Of a stretch of DNA of 64,000 nucleotides, positions 1-11,160 are shown piece by piece; the first letter of the stretch is position 1, and each line of letters opens with the position of its first letter. Source of the DNA: Crambe crambe (Eukaryota > Porifera > Demospongiae > Poecilosclerida > Crambeidae). The translations under genes were made by a program, and so were the position numbers. Under the pieces are notes generated by a model, which did not search any database, was not told the DNA's origin, and worked only from the letters and a program-made list of their open reading frames with translations. Location: positions 3,999,563 to 4,063,562 of the forward strand of contig OZ004594.1 of the NCBI GenBank assembly GCA_963924555.1, written 5' to 3'.

Positions 1-249
1 TCTATTCACTTAGAATCACGCCTTGTGGCACTTAGAATCACGCCTTATAGCACTTAGAATTCACTTGCCCTAGGTAAACCTGGTAAAGATGGTCATTCCA
101 ATTGGTCCAATTCTAGCAACGCATCGCGGTGGCCACGGTTATTGTTTCTAGGTGCGCTCTGATTCATGTTTGTTGCATTTAAAAACCATGGTTATTGTTT
201 CCAAGTGCGTATTGAGGTAAGTTAAACAACTCCAGTGATTGGCTATAGT
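1..249. other. non-coding edge with short tandem repeat
   Basis: No gene is seen. The first 60 bases carry three imperfect copies of a roughly 22-bp unit containing CACTTAGAATCACGCCTT. The sequence does not continue the reverse transcriptase reading frame that ends at the hairpin element on its right. Confidence 0.5.
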
Positions 250-411
250 CTAAATAAGTTAGACACCTCGACCAACGGGATCTACGGTCTATTTAGAAAC
301 CTTCGGGCCCTTAGTAGCGCCCTCGCTGCGCTCGGGACGCTACAGCCCAGGGCTCTCAGGTTTCTAAATAGACCGTAGATCCCTTGGTCTCGTTGTCTAA
401 CTATTATTTAG
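250..411. repeat. short hairpin (foldback/MITE-like) element
   Basis: The two ends are inverted copies about 50 bp long. The left arm runs from CTAAATAA through GTTAGACACCTCGACC to TATTTAGAAACC, and the right arm is its near-perfect complement ending in TTATTTAG. The middle is GC-rich (about 300-350). It sits exactly where the retroelement reverse transcriptase frame stops, so it either inserted into that element or marks its deletion edge. I found no clear target duplication. Confidence 0.75.
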
Positions 412-1092
412 ATCCAGTCGTGTCATCCAGTCTCCTTGCTGCAGCATATCCCGCACTACATGCATGCCTTCCATCTTGAAGTGCTGCGCTCTCAAGAACT
501 TGTTCAATGGCTTTAGATTGACCACTGGCCTCAACTGCCCGTCTTTCTTGGGAACCAGGAATACTGTTGAGTAGAAACCCCGCCTGGTTGAGTACTCCAC
601 TTGCTTGACCGCACTCTTCGCTATCAACTTCGCTAACTCCTCCTCCCACAACGGGATATGGGCCAGCGACATCTGAGTGACTGGTTGATGTGATTGGGCT
701 GGCTGCCTCAGCAAGTCCATCTTGTAACCCGCAGTAGCTCTGAGAACCCACTTGTTGTCTACCAGTCTCCTCCAGTTCTCCGCATACTGGGCTGTTCGTC
801 CTGCCAATTGGTAAAGTGGAGTTTCCTTCCAAACCAGACCTAACTCGTTTAGGAGCTGGTGGGCCATAGGTGCTGGGGCTCCTTGTGGTCGCTTCACTGC
901 CATAACCCAGGGGCAACCTTCTCCTTCTAGTGGCTCTGACTGTAGTTTTTGTGTTACCATATGTATAGGGGCTTGCGGCTTTACTGCTTGTCCTTCTTTG
1001 TTTGCTTTCCTTTCTGGTAACTGCTTCCCCCACTGTTTCCGGATGGGCCCAGCCTGGAAAAAACAGTGTTCTTTGCTGTGTTCTTGCCCCAA
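412..1092 (-). pseudogene. DIRS/Ngaro-like reverse transcriptase fragment
   Basis: The minus-strand reading frame encodes the fingers/palm start of a retrotransposon reverse transcriptase. It has the STVFLVPKKDGQLRPVVNLK block, followed by PLN and HFKMEG and ending at RLDL. This pattern is typical of tyrosine-recombinase retrotransposons (DIRS, Ngaro) rather than LINEs. The frame ends within three codons of the hairpin element at 250-411, so the YxDD catalytic box, RNase H and recombinase are missing. It follows the gag-like ORF on the same strand in a different frame, as expected of these elements. Inference: a dead, truncated copy. DIRS versus a Ty3-type relative cannot be settled from this piece. 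Confidence 0.7.
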
Positions 1093-1115
1093 CTGTAATT
1101 CCGGTGACTCTGGGG

Positions 1116-2265
1116 CTATTTTCCTTTTGAGCCGCCACTCCCGAAAAAATGACCAGGCTTGGGTTTGATGCCCTTCAGGGCTTTGATGTTGTCCGCTGTG
1201 CTCTTAGCCCTTGCACCAAATCCATCTCCAAATAGGTATGGGCCTCGATCTGGAAACTTTCCATCACACAGTGGACGCAGGTCCTTGTTCAAGTGCTTCA
1301 TTATGCTTTTCCTCCTCTCTTAGAGAGATGGGCAGATGCATTGCCCATAAGAGCAATTGCTGATATAACTGCCTCCTTTGCCTTTGGTGAACCCTCTAAA
1401 TTCTCATTAAGCCAGATGAGTGGGCCAGAGCATCCACTGAAAACTGTTGCATCTTGCTGAGATACCTGTCATAAGTCTTAGCCAATTTAGGAATTAAGCA
1501 AGATATTGCTTCATCCAGCTTGGGAGTATGCACACAGTCCACCGATGGAAGTGGGAACTTATTTGTGTGCACTTTCCTTTTGTCATTCTTAAGAGACTTA
1601 CTAAAAGCTGACTTGAGGATCTTCCCTGTCTCTGAGGATACAGCCTTCTTCGCTGGTGGGGGCTCCTCCTCCGACAGTTCGTCCCCCGAAGAATCTCCTA
1701 ATAATCCAGACCTCTCATCCTCATCCACAAAGGGGTTGATAGTCTCATTTTCCGAAGAAGAGGACATGGCTACACTAGGTGTTGATGAGACTGGCCTCTC
1801 TTGTCTAGCTGGAGGCCCCCTAGGATAATGCCAAGGGTAAAAGTCTGGGCCCTGAAAATTGTACCTCGGACCATACTCTCTAGGGGGGTCAATTACTTCC
1901 CTAGGTATCCAATTGGCTGTAGTATCTCTCACATGCCCTGGCCCTGGCCTGCTGTCCTCCCTCCTGTCTTCATAGCAATGGGAATTTCCAGCTGCATTGC
2001 TACCACCCACGCCATGATTAATTATGGCTGCATTGCCACGTGCACTGTTGATGTCAGCAAAATTGCCAACACCATCTCTGGCTGCATTGCCAGCATTACT
2101 ATCATCAGCTGCTCTGCTGGATTTGCCTGAGACTCCTGCCTCCTCCATGCCTCTAAGCAACCCTGGCAATAGCGCCTTCGCTAGAGACGACATAGCCTCA
2201 GATGACTTGGTAAGCTCTTCTACCAAGGACTCACATCTGGAATTGTGGCCTTCCTCATCAGACAT
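1116..2265 (-). pseudogene. gag-like ORF of the DIRS-like element, frameshifted
   Basis: A 289-codon minus-strand frame (2265 to 1396) is acidic, rich in Ser, Asn and Gly, and contains a proline-rich stretch and a lysine cluster. It lies directly upstream of the reverse transcriptase fragment, which is the position of the first ORF of DIRS-like elements. The frame breaks near 1400 and coding-like sequence resumes in another frame at 1301-1116, ending in a Gly/Ser/Lys tail. At least two frame changes lie between, so it is not translatable as one protein. No zinc knuckle is seen. The gag assignment is by position and composition only. Confidence 0.55.
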
Positions 2266-2590
2266 CGTTACTGATCACTCGGCCTTCTTTTTCTGTTAAT
2301 AACGAGCTAGGAAAGGTGATAACTAGGGCTAGATGCAAACTCAACTAACTACCACCATCTGTCTAGCAAGCTGTTGAAAAGACTGATTGTGGTTAGGAAG
2401 GCGGGATCATAATGAGCATGTGCAATTATCTTCTAACAGCTGTAATGATATTCATAGCGAGTTCATTGAGGGACAATGCAAAGGACATGCTGATTGAGCC
2501 CGAGCCCTCCGAAATACAACTATAGTTTATACTTCTGAAAGGCTTGGGCTTGCTACAAAGTCTAGTCACAGTGCCCATGCGGAGCAAGCA

Positions 2591-3207
2591 AGCCAGCTAG
2601 CCTCAAACCCAGCCTCTCTTTTCCTTTTTGGGGGATGGGGGAAAACGAGAGCCTGGTATCCACTGTTTGCGCATGCGCCAGAAATATGGGAATCAGGATA
2701 TCACTCAGATATTTCCGCTACACGATTGTCATAATTAATAGGTGTGGTTGCACAACTAGTATAGCTATGATGCATGCTAGCTATAGTTTTACCCCTGCTC
2801 CTTGGTGAAGCGTAATGCAGTACTGGTTGCCTCTCCACTCTGATCATAGATGTAGATATATGCTCTGATGATCAACCAACGATATTTTGGCCAGTACTAC
2901 CTTGCTACATCTGCTAGTCTTAGATCAGATAGCGGATCCCAGATAGCCTTCTCTTCTGTGCCCCTGAAGCCCTTGTTACTTCTGATGCCCTGGAAGATCT
3001 AAACATTCTCGGAATAGTACGATATCATGCATGAGATTGCTAGCACTTCTCGACGTCAAAACTTGTCATCGCTTGCACGTTTATTAATTATATAATTCAA
3101 AATTGGCACATGCATAAACAGTGGATACCAGGCTCTCCTCCTCCCCTCCTCCCCCCCCCCCCCCCCCCCCCCCCAAAAAAGAGGTTGGGTTTGGCTAAAA
3201 GCCAGTT
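2591..3207. mobile_element. non-autonomous TIR element, about 620 bp
   Basis: Both ends carry inverted copies of CCTCAAACCCAGCCTCTC-like sequence, a C/G-rich spacer, and GAGAGCCTGGTATCCACTG (2650-2680 against 3112-3140). The right arm holds a run of 24 C (3151-3174) where the left arm has a short G-rich stretch, so the run probably expanded after insertion. No coding frame is seen inside. The class is not assigned, and the flanking 2266-2590 and 3208-3561 hold nothing I recognise. Confidence 0.6.
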
Positions 3208-3561
3208 GTCTTTTACTTTTTGCAAAGCTGGTTGGGTTTATGTGGTCAATGAATATTATTAACTTTCAACCTTGGAATTATAATGTATTATAGCAGAAGG
3301 AAATGTTAAAAATAATTTATGTAATAAAATTAATGTTCATCATGTTTAATTACAGAAGACTAAAGTAAAATCATTGTAACTACATCATGAATTGGCTAAG
3401 TAAATTACTACCATGCTACAAACAACATGGCAAATAATATTAAGCAGCAATAGGCTCAGTCTTCATCATTAGAACTTGCTGTGACTTCTTCAGGATCACT
3501 GTCACTGGCTGAGTCAGAAAACTCTGATAGAGAATGAAATTCTGCATTTTCTGGCTCTTAT

Positions 3562-3945
3562 TCATCCAGAGCATGGCTGATTCCAGAACGAATGAATCCA
3601 CTGGTAATAAATTGAGGGTTGTTGCTGATTATAGTGAAACATTTCAACAAGCCATTCTGCTCCAAGTTCCTTCAAAAGTGGCAGTCCAAGATTGATTGGT
3701 TCAAGATCACCTTCATCATCAAGTTGTTCTATAACCTTATCAGCATACCAGTTTTCAAATTTCTTCTTGATAAATTCCTTACCTGGCTTATTTACAGTAA
3801 GGTCCATAGGCTGTAGAAGGTCGGTGGTATTTGGGGGAAGAAGACACAAATGGATATTATTGGAATCTAAAAACTGGTTAATAGTATCAGTGACCTGTCC
3901 TTTGAAGTTGTCCATTATAACAATTGCACTAAACTCCACATTTCT
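3562..3945 (-). pseudogene. Tigger/pogo-type DDE transposase, C-terminal fragment
   Basis: The minus-strand frame of 125 codons matches the second half of the DDE_1 catalytic domain. The second acidic residue is in IVIMDNFKGQ, followed by the family block CLLPPNTTDLLQPMD and a basic FIKKKFENWYADKV helix. The first catalytic Asp, the CENP-B-type DNA-binding domain and a start context are absent, so this is a broken copy. It could be the relic of an autonomous partner for the pogo-like small elements inside the LRRK introns, but that link is inference. Jerky-type domesticated genes share this fold, but nothing here suggests a working gene. Confidence 0.7.
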
Positions 3946-4429
3946 TCTCCTTGGGTTTAAGTACCTCCTGCACTTCTTTGTTCGTTTGAGCGATTGCTAT
4001 ACTCGACATGGATGATGACAGTGAACCTCTAGGATTTGGCCTTAGGACGTAAATAGCGCCTCAGAGACATTCAAACCAGGAGAGAGCTGCTTCGTTTTGA
4101 CATAGATATCGTGGTATACCGTATAGTTCAATTTATCTAATAATTCGTCGTTTAATAATTTTCATTGGGGTTCATTGTAGATTTATTTTCAAGGGAAAAA
4201 AATTCATTGATACAAGTGCCCCACGAAAAAATTTTAACAGCGAAAAATTCCCAAATTATGGTAGGCGTGGTTATTGAAATTAGGAGGGCTAGGAGTGATA
4301 GGAATACAGCTAAATTTTATGGCTATCCCTACTTTACTTTTTGTGCTCACTTGTATTTTTTAAGCTATTATATAGAAATTCATAACATAACCTTTCACTT
4401 ATTTCCATGCTTTTTCTTTGTAATTATAT
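3946..4429. other. AT-rich non-coding stretch with repeat scraps
   Basis: No gene is seen. At 4205-4235 there is a CCACGAAAAAATTTT motif shared with the small element at 33116-33221. At 4267-4290 there is a TTATTGAAATTAGGAGGG motif also found near 45997 and 52354, so it belongs to a dispersed repeat. Confidence 0.4.
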
Positions 4430-5845
4430 TTAGCTATAGCTATGACAATTCATTGAACACTTTCAGGGTATTTTGCAATGAATTTATCCTTTGTAGCCTA
4501 TAGCTGAAGTTTTGTTGTCTTGAGGGAGGAGAGTATGACCACCTTGAAGAAGCGACTGCAGCATAAAAGCTTTATTGTAGAACACCATCTGATCAGAATA
4601 ACTAGCTAAACCAATCATTACATTTATAATGGCTGCTGAAATTAGGTTGTCTTGCTTGAGGGAGGAGAGTATGGAGGATGAGCATCTGCAGTGCAAATGA
4701 GTAGTGCTACTAGGGCAATGTTCAACATTCAGTTAACAGCGAGCAAGCAAGCAAATATTCTTTAGTGCTACAACTCTTTAGAAGATTTTGCTGTTGAGTT
4801 TACAACTACTACTATAGCAATGTGCTAATAGTGATAGTTCCAACCAGGAAGCTTCACACGTAAAAAGCTGTAAATATTTACCACAAGGTGAAGCACTTAC
4901 ATAAGCCAAAAGCCTACTATCCACTTAGATAAGCCAAGCGCCTCTATGACAAAAGGCTGTAGAAACTTTGATTATAATTATGTACATCATGCACCCACAG
5001 GGCACTACTATTGCACGACATGTACCATATCATACTTAGGCCTGGGGCATTTTGGAGTGTAGACCTAGATATAATATATCTACAATTTCAATGAGTCATG
5101 ACCTGAGAGTCAGCTCGCTCGCTGCAATAATGAAAAGTGCTGAAGTGCTAACCCTCTGAACACACTATTTGAGCAGATAACTGATGAGATATTATTTTTA
5201 TTTTGAGTAATCTATAAAACATTCAATACTGTTGAGCTAGCTAGCAGTGTCTGTACTACAGACTCCACATTCTCATTTTGAATTCGCTATTGCATATAAA
5301 AATATACTGCTTGGAGAACTGCACAGATATGATTAAGCATGCATAAGACAACAGCAGCTAGCTAATGCATAAAGCCATCGTAGACTTGTAACTAAGCTGT
5401 TGCTGTAATCAACTCACCTTGTAGCACATAGCCTAGATGAGGTAATGGTCGGCAGCACAGAGTGTGTATTATATGGAGTATAGGCTAGCTGGAATCGTGC
5501 CTTCTTTCTGGAATAAAGCCTTTTTAGTTGGAACAAATAGCAAAAGGTACGCCTGGAAGTAGCGCTAGAGCAGATCACAACGATATGAATGTCATAGCTG
5601 CAGCCAGTAAGTCAGTACGCTGATCTTAAATTATTATTATGACAAAAGTCGATTTTTTTCTTATGTTAGCGAATGAATTTTAGATTTTTAAACATTCTAG
5701 ACTCTACTGTGTAGGTGTGTAATGATTCATTGTAGCCTTCTGAGAACCTGTAGTAGAAGAGAAAGAAGAGTTTTTAGTTTATACAGTCCTATTACCTTTG
5801 ACCTGCCATCCCTACTTAGAGAGTGCTAGTGCACTCTCTGATAAA
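4430..5845. repeat. left arm of long inverted repeat 1
   Basis: This 1.4-kb arm is an imperfect reverse complement of 7852-9270. Matching landmarks are the CTTCAGCTATAGGCTAC block (about 4490 against 9200), CTTGGAGAACTG/CAGTTCTCCAAG (about 5310 against 8840) and the pair around TAGTTTATACAGTCCTAT (about 5780 against 7910). A stretch near 4700-5125 is present only in the left arm, and part of it recurs at 63127-63225. The inner end is a 28-bp hairpin of the type GAGAGTGCTAGTGCACTCTC. Confidence 0.75.
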
Positions 5846-6538
5846 CAACAAATATGAGGAATGGTTGACAATAGGTGCATTATGGTAACCGGTCACCAAG
5901 AATAATTATGTCGCCAACATTAGATCATCAAGGTCCTCCCACTAACGGTGATGTAACTCGGAAGTTAACATGCCTGTGGAAGTGAAAAATAGAAGTTTTA
6001 GGGGACTATGATATGAACTTTGTCCCAGAGAAAAATGATAAGCAGTTCGCGAGTTATTGTGGCAAACAAATTAAATGGTCAACAATTGATGAATGTCACT
6101 AATATTCCTTCAGCCACTTGCCATAATACTAATTCAAAGTTAAAAACAGTATGATTTTCACTTGCCAATGTTCACATTCAAGATTAAAAGCTTTTGTGGA
6201 CTGTCCTTTTTTATTTCCATCATTCGGTTTACTATCATTTGGTTTAGCAATCTCAAGGATCTCTGTTGATTGGACTCCATTTAATACATTTGAAGTAACA
6301 CAGCTCTTCCTATCCCACAACAAATCTCATAGAGAGTACCAAAATTATACGAGTTAAATTTGGTGGTGTATTAAATTTGACGGTTTGGCAGTCCGTCTTG
6401 GAACTGCCAATAATAATGCCCAGCAATATCTATAAGGCTAGGAGCCGGGGGGTGGGTGTATCTCATGAAATAATGAGCTGCACGCGCAAGACTACATAAT
6501 AGCTAGCTAGCTCTGTTTCCAGCTGTTTTGCGATCGTG
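5846..6538 (+). promoter_or_regulatory. probable upstream region of the Roc-COR-Death gene
   Basis: This unique sequence lies between inverted repeat 1 and the first coding exon. No TATA box or other core promoter motif stands out. It is called regulatory only by position in front of the ATG at 6539. Confidence 0.3.
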
Positions 6539-7236
6539 ATGGCTCTTAAAAAGTTCTTGAAGAAGGCAGAAGTGAGCAGGCAGCTGACATCAATCTCCTG
6601 GCTTGCTCCTGGCTTGCTTGGCGCTCGACTAATGGCATGCGCACACACGAGTGTGCGATAACACGCTGCTGCCAATAATCCTCAGGCAGGTTATCTATAG
6701 ACTACGGCCCTTGGCTCCTCTTCTGATACCTGCCCACGCCTTGATTTTTTATATCGACAAACTCAGCAAGAGTTGTACCAAGTATAGGTCATTTCACAAG
6801 GCAGGGCACCAAGGGCGGAGCCCAAGGGTTTCCAGAGCCTATTATACCACTAATTTTTGCAATGTGCTGGGAATCTGGTCACATTAAGTTAATTGATGGC
6901 TCTGTGATGGTTATCTCATCTTCTCTCTTGCTCCTCACAGGACAGGAAACAGTTGGTGGACAGGATACAGCGTTTTGAACGGGTGAGTAATGAGTTTAAC
7001 AGTGGTATGATAAAATCAGGGTGTGTGGCCCAGTTCATACCTGTTATGTATTCAATGTGTGCAGGAAATATCTGTTGCTCAGAATAAGCTCAGGCAACCT
7101 TCCCTGGATGGAGCAAGAAGGTCTAAGCTTGAGAAGGATGTGAAGTTTTTGGAGCAACGGATCCAGACATATGCAAAGAATCTCCTTGATAAAGATAGAG
7201 AGATAAAGAAGCTTCAGAATGCTCTGGAGCAACTTT
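6539..7236 (+). CDS. Roc-COR-Death gene exons 1-3: N-terminal coiled coil
   Basis: Exon 1 (11 codons, MALKKFLKKAE) ends at a GTGAGC donor. Exon 2 (14 codons) starts after CTCACAG. Exon 3 starts after GTGTGCAG and ends in phase 1 at GTAAGT. The joined 82 residues are rich in Lys, Glu, Gln and Leu with heptad spacing (LEQRIQTYAKNLLDKDREIK region), so a coiled coil for self-association is likely. These exons alone lie in the single-copy centre of inverted repeat 1. Confidence 0.75.
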
Positions 7237-8052
7237 GTAAGTATGAATAGTTTTATCCTTGCCTTGTGTGTACCGGAGGGTATGGGAGAGTATACTGAAA
7301 TTGTCTCGCAGTCTTAGTGATTGCATTAATCTCCTTTAAGCAAAGCAAAGATTTGTTTCGATATTTCTGTTATGGTATTGTGTGCAATGTAGTGGGAAGA
7401 AATTTTGAATGGTCCAATTTTTCATAATAATTCATATGCTAGATTTTTATAACACCCCTGCATGGTAGGCACCTGGCTATTATGCTCAATTTTCTGGCAA
7501 TTCTCAAAAAAACCTGCCTTATTATGCTTGACTATTTTCAACACCATTTATTATGCTCAAGAAAATTTGATAAGTTTCATACATGTAGCTACACAACAAG
7601 CACACAAAAGCATGGCACAAAAGTAAAAATGTTATTTTCTATAGTTGTATCTCAACATAATAGATGTCTCTGTGTAATCTTGTAGTGAGTTATCTTGCTG
7701 GTCATTAAATGTAGAATTCATAGCATTTTGGCATATTATCTCTGATATCAAAGACAGCAGACCAATTTAAAGCTTGATACTTCAGTGATTTTGAACTTAA
7801 AAGAAAAGAAAAAGTTTACACCCAGTCAGATTTGTCATATTTTAGCCATGTAGCTATCAGAGAGTGCGCTAGCACTCTCTAAGTAGGGATGGCAGGTCAA
7901 AGGTCATAGGACTGTATAAACTAAAAACTCTTCTTCTCTACTTCTATAGGTTCTCAGAAAGCTACAGTGAATCACACACCTACACAGTAGAGAGAAGAAT
8001 GTTCAAAAAATCTAAATTCATTCGCTAACATAAGAAAAAAAATGACTTGTTC

Positions 8053-8090
<38 letters not shown>

Positions 8091-11000
8091 TAGCCTGCAC
8101 CCACAGAAAATCTGTGGAAATCTTATTTTGCATTTGAAATTGTATGCTATTGGGGATGGTTTCTTCTAGCTAAGCCTATGCTGTGCTCTTCTTCCTTCAG
8201 CGAGGCTTTTCCTCTCTGGCCACTTGCTTGTTTCTAGCCTGGCTAGGCTTGCTACAGTCGCAGTAGCTATTTACCTTTGAACCGTATTTTTTCTCTTTCT
8301 CTCCTTACCTCTTTGTAATGTTGGACTCTTATAGCATCAAGATTCATTGTTGAGTCAAGTCAATAGCTAGAAACTCGAATGCTTGGGTGTATCGTGCCGG
8401 TCCGCAGCTCAATCTGCCCTTCCTTCCTTGCTTTGAATTTGCATGTTGCCACGAGTGACACGCATGCGCGTTATTGATTGACCTTTGAACCATGACGGAT
8501 GTACGTACATACGTACATACAAGCGTATTAATATATATCAGCATACTGACTTACTGGCTGCAGCTATGACAGCTCTAGCACTACTTCCAGGCATGCCTTT
8601 TGCTATTTGTTCCAACTAAAAAGCTTCATTCCAGACAAAAAGGCACGATTCCAGCTGTGTACTATATAGCCTATACTCCATATAATGCACACTCTGTGCT
8701 GCTGACCATTACCTACTTCATCTAGGCAAGGCGAGTTGTATAGCAACAGCATAAATCTCAGATAGCTGGAGTATCAAGTCTACGACGGCTTTATGCATTA
8801 GCTAGCTGCTGCTATCTTACCTGCATGCTTGATCAGTTCTCCAAGCAGTATATTTTTACATGTCAAAATGAGAATGTGGAGTCTATAGTACAGACACTGC
8901 TAGCTAGCTCAACAGTATTAGATTATTCAAAATAGAATACCTCATCAGTTATCTGCTCAATATCCACCACAAACACACACATAGTGTGTATGTAGAGGGT
9001 TAGCACTTCATTATAGCACTGCAGATGCTCATCTCCATATTATCCTCCCTGAAGCAAGACAACCAAATCTCAGCACCATTTATATAAATGTAATGATTAC
9101 TTTAGCTAGTTATTCTGATCAGACGGTGTTCTACAATAAAGCTTTTATACTGCAGTCGCTCCTTCAAGGTTCCCTCAAGACAACAAAACTTCAGCTATAG
9201 GCTACAAAGAAAATAAATTCATTGCAAAATACCCTGAAAGTGTTCAATAAATTGTCATAGCTATAGCTGAATATGAAAAAGAATGGAAATGAGTGAGTGC
9301 AAAATTTTTCTTATAAATAAAACTGTTGGCCCCAAAATTTATCACTGCAGCATCATATCAATATCTAGCTAGATTATGTACTTTGATCAGTGGTGGATCT
9401 AGGAGGGGGCATTTCAGGCCCCCCTTTTTGGTAAACTGCAAACTGGCTAAGCATCAAGTGGGCGCAGTTTCCCTAAAAAAGGTGTGGTTAGGCAAAGTGG
9501 GTGTGGCCGGGTAATTTTTTCCCCCACACACAAGCGCGCGGATATTTCACCATGAGCTTCCATCTATGTGCCCTCCCTTTCTAAAAATCCTTGATCCACC
9601 ACTGTTGTTGATTGCTTAGCTAGCTATCTATTCTGGTCAGATGGCCACTCCTCAGTATAGATGCTCATCCTACATGGCTGTACGTACGTACAGCTAGTCT
9701 GTTCACTTTACCATGACAGTGATGACAGTGTGTGTACCTCCAACTATGCAAATTTTGTTACATATCCAGGAAGATTAAAAAAAAAATTTTTTTTAAATGA
9801 ATTTCTATATAGTTACTTACAAGTGAGCGCAAAAAAATTTCTTCTAAATAAATAGTGTACTGGACTGGATTGACTGCTCCTTAAACTTGATACCTTAAAA
9901 TTACTGGGCAGTAGTTGCTGGTAGCTACACTAGTATATTTGTTTAACACGCACTAGAAGTCAGACCCTGGTACATGTGAAGTTTACATCAAAGCACTAAG
10001 CTGTGGGAAACTAATTACTACTAGCTAATCTCTATCTAGTAATTAGTAATTGCAGTAATTACTGGTAGCTACACTAGTAATTTGTGCATATCATCTTTCA
10101 TACCTCTGAATGGCACTTGTTGTCTTGTACAAAAAATGGTAAGGCCCAGTCAGACAACATGCATTGGTCTATAGAATCTACTAGATGAAGATATGTTTGC
10201 TGCTTGTAAGAGCTTGCTAGCCAAATTTGCTAGGGTCAGGACTCTCTAGGGACACGACTCCCTTTCGAATATGCTAAATCTACCCTGTCTGAATATTGAC
10301 TTTGAGCATGCACAACTTAGTAAGATCATTTATTTAAAGTTGTGACGTTCCCCTATACATCAGCCACTGGTGACTGGACTACTGGGGAGGGAGGGAAGTG
10401 GAATGGAGGGGAGTGACTAAAAATTTCCAAATTTTCATCTAATAGATTCTAGCTATGGCTTTACCATTTTTTGTGCAAGACAACAAGTGTCATCCAGAGG
10501 TGTGCACACTTTTAGTGGTAGACAAAATTAGTATAGCTGAAGTAATTACTGCAATTAACTAGTTAGTAACCCCTTAGTGTAGATGTTTATCTTTGATATA
10601 CATTTCCTAGTGTAACGGTTAACTTCCAGTGGCTATGAGAATAATTTAATGTAATTTTGTGGTAAAGTTTAAGGTGAAAGGTCAGTCCAGTAGTCAGTCC
10701 AGTGAATTCAGACACCCTACCTGTGTCTTGATTGTAGGTACTAGGCTTTATCTAAGTGCTTTGTGGTAAACATTACAGCTTTTATGCCTGCCACTTACAC
10801 AACTCAACAGCAAAGTACGTAGCACAAGGAGCTGAAGCACAAATGAATATCAGCTCAAGAAGCCTATCAGAGAGTGTGGTAGTACTCTCTATGTTGGGAT
10901 GACTCGGACGGCTGCGCGCGCCACCTATAGACTAATACAAAAGTGAAATTCTACTTCCCCCACTTAGACCTAACAAAAGCTACTGTGAATGATTATCCAG

Positions 11001-11106
11001 CCTACTAGAGCCTACTACAATGTGCAGACCAAGTTTCAGGACCAGGGAGCTTACCGTTTCAGAAATACGGCAAGCAGGTAAATCGCTAGATTCTTCTTCT
11101 TCTCTA

Positions 11107-11160
<54 letters not shown>

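Noticed and set aside
404-1138. 244-codon minus-strand frame overlapping the reverse transcriptase
   Set aside because: It is a shadow frame; the protein has low-complexity composition and no family motif, while the other frame has clear reverse transcriptase blocks.
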